Assembly: GCF_038594945.1 (NCBI RefSeq)
Contig: NZ_JBCFYD010000002.1
Location: forward strand, 496,001-560,000
Direction of reading: 5' to 3'
Source: Fodinibius sp. Rm-B-1B1-1
Lineage (GTDB): Bacteria; Bacteroidota; Rhodothermia; Balneolales; Balneolaceae
Length of the DNA stretch: 64,000 nt
A program made the position numbers and the translations under genes. Under the pieces are notes generated by a model, which worked only from the letters and a program-made list of their open reading frames with translations, had not been told where the DNA came from and searched no databases. Within the stretch, counting starts at the first letter, position 1; every line of letters begins with the position of its first letter. This document shows positions 26,310-35,652 of this stretch, piece after piece.

Positions 26310-27845
26310 TTGAAACGATTCATTTTACTGTTATCAGCGTTTATTGTTTTTGGATCATGTTACATTTCTGAAGTACAGGCTCAGCAACAATGGGATTGGC
26401 ATATCGCTGGAGGTACAATTATTGATGGGACCGGAGGGAAGCCTTATCAGGCTGATATATTAGTTCGAGGTGATTCAATAGCATTTGTTGGGCCTCTTGA
26501 TCCTGATACTGTACGGGCCCAAAAGAACGTTGATGCCAGTGGCAAGGTAGTCACACCTGGGTTTATTGATCCGCATGCTCACGGCAATCCGCTGGAAACC
26601 CCAGGCTTTCATAACTTTTTGGCGATGGGTATTACTACTATTGTATTGGGGCAGGATGGTTCGTCACCGGCTGTTGGGGAGCTGGATGATTGGCTGGCAA
26701 AAGTTGAAGAAGCAAATCCAACCGTAAATATTGCAATGTTATCGGGACACGGAAGCATTCGTGCCAAGGTGAACGTTGGTAAACAAAATCCTACCCGCCA
26801 AGAGTTAAAGCGAATGCATAGATTGTTGAAAGCTGATTTGCAGGATGGAGCATTTGGAATGAGTACGGGATTGGAATACGTGCCGGGTATGTATGCTGCT
26901 GAAGAAGAATTAAAGCGGATGGCTGCGATCGTGGGCGAAAACGATGGAATTGTCATGAGTCATATGCGTAGTGAAGATGATTCGGATATGGAAGCTTCGC
27001 TGGACGAATTGGCTCAACAGGGGGAGTTTTCGAATGTACATGTTTCTCATCTAAAAGTGGTATATGGCGAAGGAGAAAAACGTGCCGAAGAAATCCTTAA
27101 TTATATCGATCGTTTTCGGGAACAAGGGATTACGATGACGGCAGATATTTATCCGTATTCAGCCAGCTTTACGGGAATTGGTATTGTGTTTCCGGATTGG
27201 GCTAAGACGGAGGATGAGTGGAAAAACGCTTTGCAGGAACGTCCTGAAGTGCTTCGGCGGTTTTTGAAGGATAAGGTAGAACAACGTAATGGTGCTGATG
27301 CAATTCTTTTTGGATCGGGTGATTATACCGGATTAAGCCTAAAGGAGGCCGCTGAACGGGAAAAGGTATCTCCTGTAGATCTGCTTATAAAAATGGGTCC
27401 CGAGGCGGCTTCAGCGGCTCATTTTGTAATGGATCAGGCGTTGCAGGATCGGCTTTTGATGGGAGGAAAAGTGATGGTAAGCTCGGATGGGAGTCCTACG
27501 ATGCGCCATCCGCGGGGGTATGGGAGTTTTGCTAAAATTATTCGGTACTATGTGAACGAAAAAGAGTTGCTGAGTCTTGAAGAAGCTATCTATAAAATGA
27601 GTGGTCTGCCAGCAAAAACGCTTGGATTGAACGACCGAGGGTTTATCCGGGAAGGGCAAAAAGCTGACCTGTTAATTTTTGATCGGGAGGAAATTGAGGA
27701 TCGGGCAACGTTTGAACATCCCCATAAATTAGCCGAAGGTTTTAACTGGATTATGGTGAACGGGACTCATGTTCGCGGGGATGGAGAGTTTAATAAAGTA
27801 ACGAGTGGTCGGCTCTTAAAGGGGAAAGGGGCATCAAAAAAATAG
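26310..27845 (+). CDS. N-acyl-D-amino-acid deacylase family amidohydrolase
   Basis: 511 residues starting at TTG 26310, which gives a clean signal peptide (KRFILLLSAFIVFGS). The metal site HxH is in GFIDPHAHG, followed by GITTIVLGQDGSS, GMSTGLEYVPGMYA, MSHMRSEDD, HVSHLKV, SSDGSPTMRHPRGYGSFAKI and a C-terminal GQKADLLIFDREEIED, all matching D-aminoacylases. These hydrolyse N-acyl-D-amino acids to free D-amino acids, here probably in the periplasm. This could feed the D-amino-acid-oxidase-like enzyme at 487-1662, though the genes are far apart. Confidence 0.87.
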   Translation: MKRFILLLSAFIVFGSCYISEVQAQQQWDWHIAGGTIIDGTGGKPYQADILVRGDSIAFVGPLDPDTVRAQKNVDASGKVVTPGFIDPHAHGNPLETPGFHNFLAMGITTIVLGQDGSSPAVGELDDWLAKVEEANPTVNIAMLSGHGSIRAKVNVGKQNPTRQELKRMHRLLKADLQDGAFGMSTGLEYVPGMYAAEEELKRMAAIVGENDGIVMSHMRSEDDSDMEASLDELAQQGEFSNVHVSHLKVVYGEGEKRAEEILNYIDRFREQGITMTADIYPYSASFTGIGIVFPDWAKTEDEWKNALQERPEVLRRFLKDKVEQRNGADAILFGSGDYTGLSLKEAAEREKVSPVDLLIKMGPEAASAAHFVMDQALQDRLLMGGKVMVSSDGSPTMRHPRGYGSFAKIIRYYVNEKELLSLEEAIYKMSGLPAKTLGLNDRGFIREGQKADLLIFDREEIEDRATFEHPHKLAEGFNWIMVNGTHVRGDGEFNKVTSGRLLKGKGASKK

Positions 27846-28025
27846 GTTTTGAAATACCTGTTGGATTTGATGCCATTCGAGATAGATAAAAACCACGAAC
27901 AATAAACCACTGAGTAAAAAAAGATAACGTGGATTGATCCAGTTTGTAGCTTCGTTTTTATTAAATTTTTCAATTAATCCACTCACGAGAGTACCGACAG
28001 CAAAACCAAAAATAAGGTAACCCAT
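27834..28025 (-). CDS. Small two-helix membrane protein
   Basis: 63 residues from ATG 28023-28025: MGYLIFGFAVGTLVSGLIEKF, a short polar loop (NKNEATNWINPRY), then LFLLSGLLFVVFIYLEW. Its 3' end overlaps the convergent deacylase gene by 12 bases. Longer upstream starts would enter a terminator hairpin. Unknown function; could be spurious, but the two-helix pattern is regular. Confidence 0.4.
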   Translation of the reverse strand: MGYLIFGFAVGTLVSGLIEKFNKNEATNWINPRYLFLLSGLLFVVFIYLEWHQIQQVFQNLFF

Positions 28026-28081
28026 ATAACAACGTATATTTTTTAAGTCAATCTGATGATAAGCTGAAAATAGATAATAAA

Positions 28082-28113
28082 AAAGCCTTCTCTCCAAGTG
28101 GAAAGAAGGCTTT
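28082..28113 (-). terminator. Terminator of sucD
   Basis: AAAGCCTTCT and AGAAGGCTTT form a 10-bp stem. On the minus strand it is followed by TTTTATTATC. It lies about 130 bases after the sucD stop, beyond the dispersed repeat. Confidence 0.7.
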
Positions 28114-28133
28114 AGAGATTCTTGAAAAACCTG

Positions 28134-28195
28134 TGTCACCCTGAATTTATTTTAGGGTCTATTGCAATAGATGCTGAAGCAAGTTCAGCATGACA
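28134..28195. repeat. Dispersed palindromic repeat
   Basis: A nested palindrome: outer TGTCA...TGACA, arms ACCCT...AGGGT and CTGAA...TTCAG, with CTATTGCAATAG in the centre. A degenerate half copy occurs at 5100-5120. REP-like elements of this look are common in intergenic DNA of this group. It could fold in the sucD 3' UTR. Confidence 0.55.
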
Positions 28196-28241
28196 TGATA
28201 GGATTTGCAATGGTTCTTCCTATATTTCTTTATCGATCGAT

Positions 28242-29117
28242 TTAGGCTGTTTTTAACAATTCTTTAAGCGTGCTCCCAATTTCAGCGGGACTATCAACAA
28301 CGGTAACACCCGCATCACGGAGGGCCTTTTTCTTGGCGTCGGCACCGCCTTCGCCACCGGAAATAATAGCGCCGGCATGTCCCATACGACGGCCGGGAGG
28401 AGCTGTGCTACCTGCAATAAATGCGACAACCGGTTTGTCGATATTTTCTTGGATATAGGCTGCTGCTTCTTCCTCAGCGGTTCCGCCGATCTCACCAATC
28501 AGTACAATTGCTTCGGTGTCGTCATCTTTTTCAAAAAGTTTTACCGCGTCGGTGTGTGTCGTTCCAATCACAGGGTCGCCGCCAATTCCAATAGCCGTGC
28601 TTTGTCCGAGGCCGGCTTTCGTAAGCTGGTCAACAGCTTCGTAAGTTAGTGTTCCGGAACGGGAGATGAGTCCTACCTTGCCAGCGGTGAAAATGCTGCC
28701 GGGCATAATTCCTATTTTGGCTTCGCCAGGTGTAATAACACCGGGGCAATTTGGACCAATGAGCGTAGCTCCGTGGCTGTTAACAATTTGTTTAGCCGTA
28801 ACCATATCTTTAACCGGTATGCCTTCGGTGATACAGATAATGGTTTTAATGCCGGAAAACGCAGCTTCCGAAATAGCATCTCCGGCAAAAGCTGGAGGCA
28901 CAAAAATAACCGACGTATTGGCATTTTCTTCTTGAACAGCATCAGCTACCGTATTGTAAACGGGTAAATCAAGATGTTTTTGTCCACCTTTTCCAGGTGT
29001 TACACCGGCTACAACATTGGTGCCGTATTCAATCATTTGTTCGGTGTGAAAGCTTCCTTCACTACCGGTAATTCCTTGTACAACTAATCGAGTGTCGTTA
29101 CCTACAAGTACGCTCAT
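28242..29117 (-). CDS. sucD: Succinate-CoA ligase alpha subunit
   Basis: 291 residues. CoA-binding Rossmann domain ([34 protein letters not shown]), [20 protein letters not shown], the phosphohistidine loop [16 protein letters not shown] (His about 248) and the [15 protein letters not shown] motif. It makes succinate and ATP or GTP from succinyl-CoA in the TCA cycle, together with a beta subunit not present in this window. Single-gene unit with its own terminator. Confidence 0.97.
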   Translation of the reverse strand: MSVLVGNDTRLVVQGITGSEGSFHTEQMIEYGTNVVAGVTPGKGGQKHLDLPVYNTVADAVQEENANTSVIFVPPAFAGDAISEAAFSGIKTIICITEGIPVKDMVTAKQIVNSHGATLIGPNCPGVITPGEAKIGIMPGSIFTAGKVGLISRSGTLTYEAVDQLTKAGLGQSTAIGIGGDPVIGTTHTDAVKLFEKDDDTEAIVLIGEIGGTAEEEAAAYIQENIDKPVVAFIAGSTAPPGRRMGHAGAIISGGEGGADAKKKALRDAGVTVVDSPAEIGSTLKELLKTA

Positions 29118-29318
29118 GAACTTTGAAATTAGGTTAAATAGTTTCTTTAAGTCGGTCGGAATATACCCACATCATCGTGATTTGGCAAAGATCACAGTTG
29201 ATAATTATGAATCAGGAAATAAGATATTATAATATTGGATAATTCCTGCTTATCAATTCTAAATTCATCATTAAAAAGGGATGATTATCATCGTCATTTC
29301 TGTTATTATTTCGGTGCT

Positions 29319-31391
29319 ATGGCAACCATGATTCCCGATGAAAAAAAAGAAGAAGTTCGAGGTGCGGCGGATATCGTCGAGGTGGTAGAGGACTATGTAA
29401 AACTGAAGCGATCGGGCCGGAGTTGGAAAGGACTTTGTCCGTTTCATGATGAAAAAACTCCTTCTTTTCATGTTACGCCAGACTTGGGAATCTACAAGTG
29501 TTTTGGCTGTGGAGAGTCTGGGGATGTGTTTAATTTTATGATGGAAATGGAGGGGGTCGGTTTTGTGGAGGCGTTGCGTTCTTTGGCCGACCGGTATGGC
29601 GTATCGCTACCCGAAGAAGATGCTGAGGAATTTGATGAAGAACACAACCTCCGTGAAGGTATTTATCACGCTCTCAAATATGCTGGGGTATTCTTTTTTC
29701 GTCATTTAATGGAAACGAAGGAAGCCCAGAAAGCCCGGGATTATCTGCAAAGTAGGGGGTACGACCGCTCGATCATAAAAAAATATGGGTTGGGTTATGC
29801 GCCATCGGATGGGGAAAAACTCTATCGCACAGCAATTGATTCCGGTCTTAATGAAGAGTATTTGCTCGAGGCCGGCCTTGTCAAACCCAGTAATCATGGT
29901 GATGGTTTTTATGATGCATTTCGGGGACGGTTGATGTTCCCGATTTTTAATCCCTCAGGTAAGGTTATTGCATATGCCGGACGTGTGCTGAGCGATAATA
30001 AGAAAACGGCCAAATATATAAATTCGCCACAGACCAAGGTTTATAATAAGAGCAAAGTATTGTATGGAATAAACTTTGCTAAAAATGATATCCGCAAGAA
30101 CGATGAGGTTATTCTTGTCGAGGGATATACCGATGTGATTTCTCTGCAGCAATACGGGATTAATAATGTGGCCGCCTCCAGTGGTACTTCATTGACGCCT
30201 GACCAAATGAAGTTGCTGCACCGCTATGGTGATACTATTACTATGATTTATGATTCGGATTCCGCCGGCGAACGGGCAATGAAGCGGGGTATCAATATTG
30301 CGCTGCGAGAAGGGATGGATGTAAAGCTGTTGGAGTTGCCTGAAGGAGAAGATCCGGATTCGTTTGTTCGACAGTTTGGGAAGGATTCATTTCTGGAGAT
30401 GAAGGACGAAGAGTCGGAAGATTTTTTGAGTTACCAAATTATCAAAGCCAAAGAGGAAGGACGCTGGGAAGAGCCTGCTGAAAAGAAGAAAGTTATCTCT
30501 GAGATTTTGGAAAGCATTGCCCATATGCCGGATCAGGTATCCCGAGAAACATATGTGCAGCATTTGAACAGCAAGGCTAAAATCGGGGATCGGGCGCTGT
30601 TTGAAGAGTTGGGGAAAATCCGAAAAAGAGTAAAAGAGGAGCGCCAGAAAGCTAAACAGCGTGAAAAACGACGTCGAGAGCGTGAAGCTCGAGAACGGCG
30701 CGAAAACCGTCAGCAGGATGTGGATATGGATCAACGCCCCCAGGCAACGACGCCCCACTCGGTTGGGTTTGAAGAGCAGGGAAATACCTCTCAAAGGCAA
30801 AGCGAACCTTTACCCCCTAAGAAACGACCCAATTATGAAAAAGAGCTGATTCGCTTAATGCTGATGTATGACCGCGATATGATTGACTACATCGGCTCGC
30901 AATGTAATGAGAAACAGTTTGAAGATCCGCAACTCCGGGCGTTTTACGAGGATATTATCGAACGGTATAAAGCTGAGAAAAAGGTGTCAGTTGAGGCTTA
31001 TGCCGAGCGTGAACATCCTTATCCTGAACTCGTCGGGGAAGTGGTGCTCGAAGAACATACAGTGAGCGAACGGCATCACGAGAAAATAGGCGTACAGTAT
31101 AAGCGGGATAAAAATCCCTATCGTACAGCAAAAGGAGCACTTAAGGCTTTAAAGATTCACTATTTAGAGCGGTTGCAAGAAGATTTATACAAGCGATATA
31201 ATGCTTCTGATGATGAAGAGGAGCGGCGAAAAGTGATGAAAGCAATGAAAGAAGCAGGTCGCCAGCGAACACTATTGCAGGAGTCACCTATTGATGAGTT
31301 ATTCCCCGAACCTGATTCTGATGCTGCCAAAAAGGTATCCGATAAGGTGTTTGAGTATAAGATGAAGCATGAACGGGAGTCCGAAGAATAA
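29319..31391 (+). CDS. dnaG: DNA primase
   Basis: 690 residues from ATG 29319 (or 29328). The in-frame TTG at 29235 adds an unrelated leader. N-terminal CHC2 zinc ribbon with CPFHDEKTPSFHV and KCFGCGESGD, the catalytic TOPRIM core with VEGYTDVISLQQYG, ASSGTSLTPDQ and YDSDSAGERA, then a highly charged Arg/Glu coiled linker (about 440-520) and a C-terminal helicase-binding domain. It synthesises RNA primers for replication. The charged linker is longer than in E. coli. It stands apart from rpoD and rpsU, unlike the classical macromolecular synthesis operon. Confidence 0.96.
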   Translation: MATMIPDEKKEEVRGAADIVEVVEDYVKLKRSGRSWKGLCPFHDEKTPSFHVTPDLGIYKCFGCGESGDVFNFMMEMEGVGFVEALRSLADRYGVSLPEEDAEEFDEEHNLREGIYHALKYAGVFFFRHLMETKEAQKARDYLQSRGYDRSIIKKYGLGYAPSDGEKLYRTAIDSGLNEEYLLEAGLVKPSNHGDGFYDAFRGRLMFPIFNPSGKVIAYAGRVLSDNKKTAKYINSPQTKVYNKSKVLYGINFAKNDIRKNDEVILVEGYTDVISLQQYGINNVAASSGTSLTPDQMKLLHRYGDTITMIYDSDSAGERAMKRGINIALREGMDVKLLELPEGEDPDSFVRQFGKDSFLEMKDEESEDFLSYQIIKAKEEGRWEEPAEKKKVISEILESIAHMPDQVSRETYVQHLNSKAKIGDRALFEELGKIRKRVKEERQKAKQREKRRREREARERRENRQQDVDMDQRPQATTPHSVGFEEQGNTSQRQSEPLPPKKRPNYEKELIRLMLMYDRDMIDYIGSQCNEKQFEDPQLRAFYEDIIERYKAEKKVSVEAYAEREHPYPELVGEVVLEEHTVSERHHEKIGVQYKRDKNPYRTAKGALKALKIHYLERLQEDLYKRYNASDDEEERRKVMKAMKEAGRQRTLLQESPIDELFPEPDSDAAKKVSDKVFEYKMKHERESEE

Positions 31392-31434
31392 GAGCTATAC
31401 CATTTCTTTAATGTTAGTCTAATCTATATTTCGA

Positions 31435-32259
31435 ATGTCAGATTTTACGATAGAACTGAATGTTGCAAAGAAGGCAGCACGAAAAGCTGCACAAATTATT
31501 AAGGATTTCCGAAATAAAAATTCGTTTTCAGTCGATTTTAAAGGAAAGAATGATCTGGTTACGGAGGCAGATGTCAAAGCGGAAAAAACAATTCTTTCAG
31601 TAATCGAAGAAAACTTCCCCGAAGATCATATTTTGGCTGAAGAGTCATCAGATACACTGGAGTTGCCTGATGGTCGAACGTGGTTAATTGACCCCATCGA
31701 TGGGACGACTAATTTTGCACATGGTTTTCCGGTATATTGTGTTTCCATTGGTTTATGGGAAGATGGGATTCCCAAGATGGGACTGGTGTTAGAGGTTTCA
31801 CGCGATGAATATTTTACAGCCATTGAGGGGAAAGGTGCTTTTTTAAATGGCAATCCAATAACAGTATCAAACCAAGATAATCCTTCAAATGCGCTGGTTG
31901 GTACGGGCTTTCCTTATAATGATTTGAGTCTGATAGACCACTATATGGCATACTTTCGTATGTTAATGACAACGGTACAGGGTGTTCGTCGTCCTGGTGC
32001 TGCGTCGTATGATTTGTGCTCTGTAGCTTGTGGGCGTTTCGAAGGGTTCTACGAGTATTCTCTTAATCCATGGGATGTAGGAGCCGCTGCGCTTATTGTG
32101 CAAGAAGCTGGTGGAAAGGTTACCGATTGGTCTGGCGGGGACGATTGGTTATTCGGTAAGCGAATTGTAGCCGGAAATTCTGCAGTGCATACCTTTTTAC
32201 TGGATGAGATTGCAAACTATTTTGATGAGGATGAGATAAAAGCAAGAAGTAAAAAATGA
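31435..32259 (+). CDS. Inositol monophosphatase family protein
   Basis: 274 residues. Metal site residues are in LAEESSD (about 61-67), WLIDPIDGTTNFAHGFP (about 82-98) and NPWDVGAAALIVQEAGG (about 207-223), the three hallmark motifs. The enzyme dephosphorylates inositol phosphate or related sugar phosphates. SuhB-like function in rRNA antitermination is possible, so I give no symbol. It follows dnaG by 43 bases and could be cotranscribed. Confidence 0.92.
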   Translation: MSDFTIELNVAKKAARKAAQIIKDFRNKNSFSVDFKGKNDLVTEADVKAEKTILSVIEENFPEDHILAEESSDTLELPDGRTWLIDPIDGTTNFAHGFPVYCVSIGLWEDGIPKMGLVLEVSRDEYFTAIEGKGAFLNGNPITVSNQDNPSNALVGTGFPYNDLSLIDHYMAYFRMLMTTVQGVRRPGAASYDLCSVACGRFEGFYEYSLNPWDVGAAALIVQEAGGKVTDWSGGDDWLFGKRIVAGNSAVHTFLLDEIANYFDEDEIKARSKK

Positions 32260-32285
32260 GATGAAAGATAATGTACTTCTCGCTT

Positions 32286-33029
32286 TTACCTCTGCGGCTC
32301 CGTCTCAAATAATGAATCAAATGAAGCCATCGGCATCGGTCCATTCTGATATATAAACGGTTCGCCGTAGGTGGCGCCAATCAGGTGACCATAGTGACGA
32401 GCTCTTGCTTCAATGCCATCAAAAAAGTTGGTATTAGAAATGTAAGTCTCTGGTTCGTCCCCCGGGTTTTCTACGTTAAATTGCGTTTCGAAAGCCAAGA
32501 TTGCCTCTTTCTTTGTTTCAAACGTATCAGAAATATCAAAAACGATATCCGGATCGAAGGGACGGTCTTGCATAAAATGCAACACGTGAGAAGGTCGCCA
32601 TCGCTCTTGTGGATCCCCCTGTTCGTCAAAAGTTTCAATCTTTGTTAATCCGCTAAAGAAAATAGCATCTAAAGCCAGCCGGGTACCATTTCCATGATCG
32701 GGATGCCGATCAGAAGGCGCACCAACAAAACAAATATGAGGGCGATATTTTCGAATTTGCTGGATGATTTTCTTCTGATATTCACGCGTACTTTCGAGTT
32801 GTGTATCCGGTAACCCTAAATTTTTGCGGACTTCAAGTCCAATAATTTCAGAAGCATGCTGGGCTTCTTTAAGTCGCTGTTCGGGCGTGCCGCGACTTCC
32901 CATCTCTCCACGGGTAAAATCAACTACGCCCACTTTTTTTCCTTGATTTACCAAAGCAGCAAGGGTTCCGCCGCAACAGAGTTCAGTATCATCAGGATGA
33001 GCAGATAGAGCTAAAAGATCCAGTTTCAT
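32286..33029 (-). CDS. bshB1: Bacillithiol deacetylase BshB1
   Basis: 247 residues from ATG 33029 (an ATG at 33038 adds three residues). The zinc site AHPDDTELCCGG (about 10-21) and GAPSDRHPDHGNG, plus DFTRGEMGSRGTPEQRLKEA, are the signature of the LmbE/PIG-L family subgroup that removes acetate from GlcNAc-malate in bacillithiol synthesis. Bacillithiol is the main low-molecular-weight thiol in many Bacteroidota-related lineages. bshA and bshC are not in the window. A second PIG-L enzyme is at 41750-42463. Confidence 0.9.
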   Translation of the reverse strand: MKLDLLALSAHPDDTELCCGGTLAALVNQGKKVGVVDFTRGEMGSRGTPEQRLKEAQHASEIIGLEVRKNLGLPDTQLESTREYQKKIIQQIRKYRPHICFVGAPSDRHPDHGNGTRLALDAIFFSGLTKIETFDEQGDPQERWRPSHVLHFMQDRPFDPDIVFDISDTFETKKEAILAFETQFNVENPGDEPETYISNTNFFDGIEARARHYGHLIGATYGEPFIYQNGPMPMASFDSLFETEPQR

Positions 33030-33173
33030 GACATGCATTTTCTATAAAATTTACCGTATAATATAGCCGAATTTTGCAGGATCGCTAAACTTCGAATTTT
33101 TTAAAAAAAGATGTAACGATTTTTCTATTAATCCGTATAGGTCGTCGTTACAATTTAAACCTGAAGATAGGGC

Positions 33174-34415
33174 ATGTCTAAAATTAGTCGATTTTTGAAC
33201 AGCAGTTGGGAGGGACTCAAAATTTCTCTCAGTGCACTCGGTATTAATAAAACCCGATCCTTTCTTACAACGCTATGTATTATCATCGGTATTGTAATGG
33301 TTACGCTGATGAATGCGGTTAGCAATGGTATGGATGCCGAATTTGATAAAAGCATGGCCATGATGGGACAGAACGTTGTGTATGTTGAGAAACAACCCTG
33401 GAATCGCGGACCAAACTATAAGTGGTGGGAGTATCGCAGTCGTCGTGATATCAAATTAGAATATGTTGATGATATTCGGGAATACAGTCAACTGTCATCG
33501 GCAGTATCAGCAGTGGCGGCACGGGGTACCTCAATCAGGTATAACGATGTAAGTGCCGATGGCGTTTTTATGGCTGGGGTAACGGACCAATATTTTGAAA
33601 CGGCTGGACTTGATATAGAAATCGGTCGTGCTTTTACGCCAGAAGAAATTCAACGTGGAGCAAAAGTAACGGTACTTGGGGCCTCATTGGCCGAAAATCT
33701 ATTTGATCGGAGTAATCCATTAGATAAAGAGATTCGTATTGGTGGGCAGCGATTTCGAGTGATTGGTGTGTTGGAAAAACAGGGAAAATTTTTGGGTCTT
33801 GCGGATATGGATCGTCGAGCTATGACGCCCATAAAAGCGTATGGACAGATTTTTAGCACGCGAGGCAATATCCAGATCGCTGTGAAATACCCAAATGAGA
33901 AAATACTGGAGGAAGGAGAATACGAACTTGAAGGAATTATGCGGCGTATTCGTGGATTAGATGCTGCTGAAAAAAATGATTTTGAGCTCAATAAACCCCA
34001 GGCGTTTGAGGCTCAGCTTTCGTCATTCAAAACCGGATTATATTTGGTGGGTGGGGCATTAACGGCTCTTTCGCTAATTATTGGTGGTATCGGTGTGATG
34101 AATATCATGTTTGTATCCGTCAGAGAGCGAACAAAAGAGATTGGTATTCGAAAAGCCGTTGGGGCGAAAGCGTGGGAGATTCTTTACCAATTTTTAATAG
34201 AGGCGGTAATCATGTGTTTGCTGGGAGGATTAATTGGTCTATTACTTTCCTATCCGTTAAGCATGTTGCTGAACCAAATATTTGTAGCCAGTATTGACTT
34301 GAGTGTTGTTCTTGCAGCCATCATACTCTGTTCTGTAGTGGGCGTGTTTTTTGGATTCGTTCCGGCTTATCGAGCAGCTAAATCAGATCCTATCGAATCA
34401 TTGAGATACGAATAA
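33174..34415 (+). CDS. MacB-type ABC permease
   Basis: 413 residues. N-terminal helix (RSFLTTLCIIIGIVMVTLMNAV), a large MacB periplasmic domain, then three helices with the FtsX signature GGALTALSLIIGGIGVMNIMFVSVRERTKEIGIRKAVGA and the terminal AAKSDPIESLRYE. It probably pairs with the next gene as a heterodimeric mechanotransmission-type exporter using the ATPase at 40903. Substrate unknown (antibiotic, lipid or peptide). The gap to the next gene is one base. Confidence 0.9.
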   Translation: MSKISRFLNSSWEGLKISLSALGINKTRSFLTTLCIIIGIVMVTLMNAVSNGMDAEFDKSMAMMGQNVVYVEKQPWNRGPNYKWWEYRSRRDIKLEYVDDIREYSQLSSAVSAVAARGTSIRYNDVSADGVFMAGVTDQYFETAGLDIEIGRAFTPEEIQRGAKVTVLGASLAENLFDRSNPLDKEIRIGGQRFRVIGVLEKQGKFLGLADMDRRAMTPIKAYGQIFSTRGNIQIAVKYPNEKILEEGEYELEGIMRRIRGLDAAEKNDFELNKPQAFEAQLSSFKTGLYLVGGALTALSLIIGGIGVMNIMFVSVRERTKEIGIRKAVGAKAWEILYQFLIEAVIMCLLGGLIGLLLSYPLSMLLNQIFVASIDLSVVLAAIILCSVVGVFFGFVPAYRAAKSDPIESLRYE

Positions 34416-34416
34416 G

Positions 34417-35640
34417 ATGAACCTTAAAGAAATTTTCAAACAGGCATTCGATTCCCTTTGGGCTAACAAATTGCGTTCATCGTTGACGTTATTGGCATTG
34501 GTAGTGGGGGTGTTCTCAGTGATTGTTTCTACTACTGCAGTTGCTGTGCTGGATAACTTTTTCCAGAATACGATGAGTATGATGGGAGGCGATGTTATTA
34601 ATGTTTCTAAGACACCGTCGATGCAGATGGGGGGTAGAGCCGATAATGTGAGAAATCGGCAGGATATTACTTTTGAGACCGCTGAACGATTGCAGGATAT
34701 GCTTCGGATGGCCGAGGATGTAAGTCCCGATGAAACCTTTGACTATACCAAAGTTATTTATGGGAATGAGGAAACAGATCCAACAGTTCGGGTTATAGGC
34801 AGCAACCAGTATTATCTTGATAATAATGCCTATGAATTGAGTGAAGGGCGTAATTTTAGTTCAGAAGATATACAGTATGGACGTCTATATGCTATTATCG
34901 GTTATGATGTACAGCAAGAGCTCTTTTTAAATGAAAATCCACTGGGTAAAAGTATTCGAGTCGCGGGACATCAATACCGAGTGATTGGTGTATTGGATCA
35001 AAAGGGAAGTGTGTTTGGCCAATCTCAAGATGAGTTCGTACTTATTCCCTATACGGCGGGACTTATGGTTTATGGCGGAGATCGTAATATCGATATCCAG
35101 GTGAAGGCACCGGCCATGGAATTTATTGATATGGCGATGGATGAAATTACTGGAGTACTGCGGGTGATCCGCAAAGTAGCACCCGGTGCTGAAAATGATT
35201 TTGAAATCGAAACCAATGATTCACTGGGCGGCACTTTCGATCAGTTCACCTTTATTTTGTATGCCGTGGGATTTGTGATTGGCGGCATCACGTTGTTTGG
35301 TGCCGGTATTGGGGTAATGAATATTATGCTCGTATCAGTATCGGAACGCACCCGCGAAATTGGACTCCGGAAAGCCGTAGGCGCTACAAAAAAAGCGATT
35401 GTTTCCCAATTTTTGACTGAGACAATTTTCATTTGTCAGCTGGGCGGACTTATTGGCATAGCCCTTGGTGTATTAGCAGGTAATGGTATGGCTTTATGGA
35501 TTGAAACAGAACCGGTTATTCCCATTTGGGCTGTGCTGTCTGGCTTTTTTGGGATGTTTGTTATTGCTCTTCTTTTTGGAGTTTACCCCGCTTACAAAGC
35601 TGCACAGTTAGATCCTATTGAAAGTCTACGTTACGAATAA
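34417..35640 (+). CDS. MacB-type ABC permease
   Basis: 407 residues. Same architecture as the gene just upstream, with which it shares a promoter: helix 1 (LRSSLTLLALVVGVFSVIVSTTAVAV), a MacB-like periplasmic domain, then GITLFGAGIGVMNIMLVSVSERTREIGLRKAVGAT and the final AAQLDPIESLRYE. The shared C-terminal motif suggests duplication. ATPase, adaptor and TolC genes follow at 38138-41640. Confidence 0.9.
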   Translation: MNLKEIFKQAFDSLWANKLRSSLTLLALVVGVFSVIVSTTAVAVLDNFFQNTMSMMGGDVINVSKTPSMQMGGRADNVRNRQDITFETAERLQDMLRMAEDVSPDETFDYTKVIYGNEETDPTVRVIGSNQYYLDNNAYELSEGRNFSSEDIQYGRLYAIIGYDVQQELFLNENPLGKSIRVAGHQYRVIGVLDQKGSVFGQSQDEFVLIPYTAGLMVYGGDRNIDIQVKAPAMEFIDMAMDEITGVLRVIRKVAPGAENDFEIETNDSLGGTFDQFTFILYAVGFVIGGITLFGAGIGVMNIMLVSVSERTREIGLRKAVGATKKAIVSQFLTETIFICQLGGLIGIALGVLAGNGMALWIETEPVIPIWAVLSGFFGMFVIALLFGVYPAYKAAQLDPIESLRYE

Positions 35641-35652
35641 CGTATTTGTATA

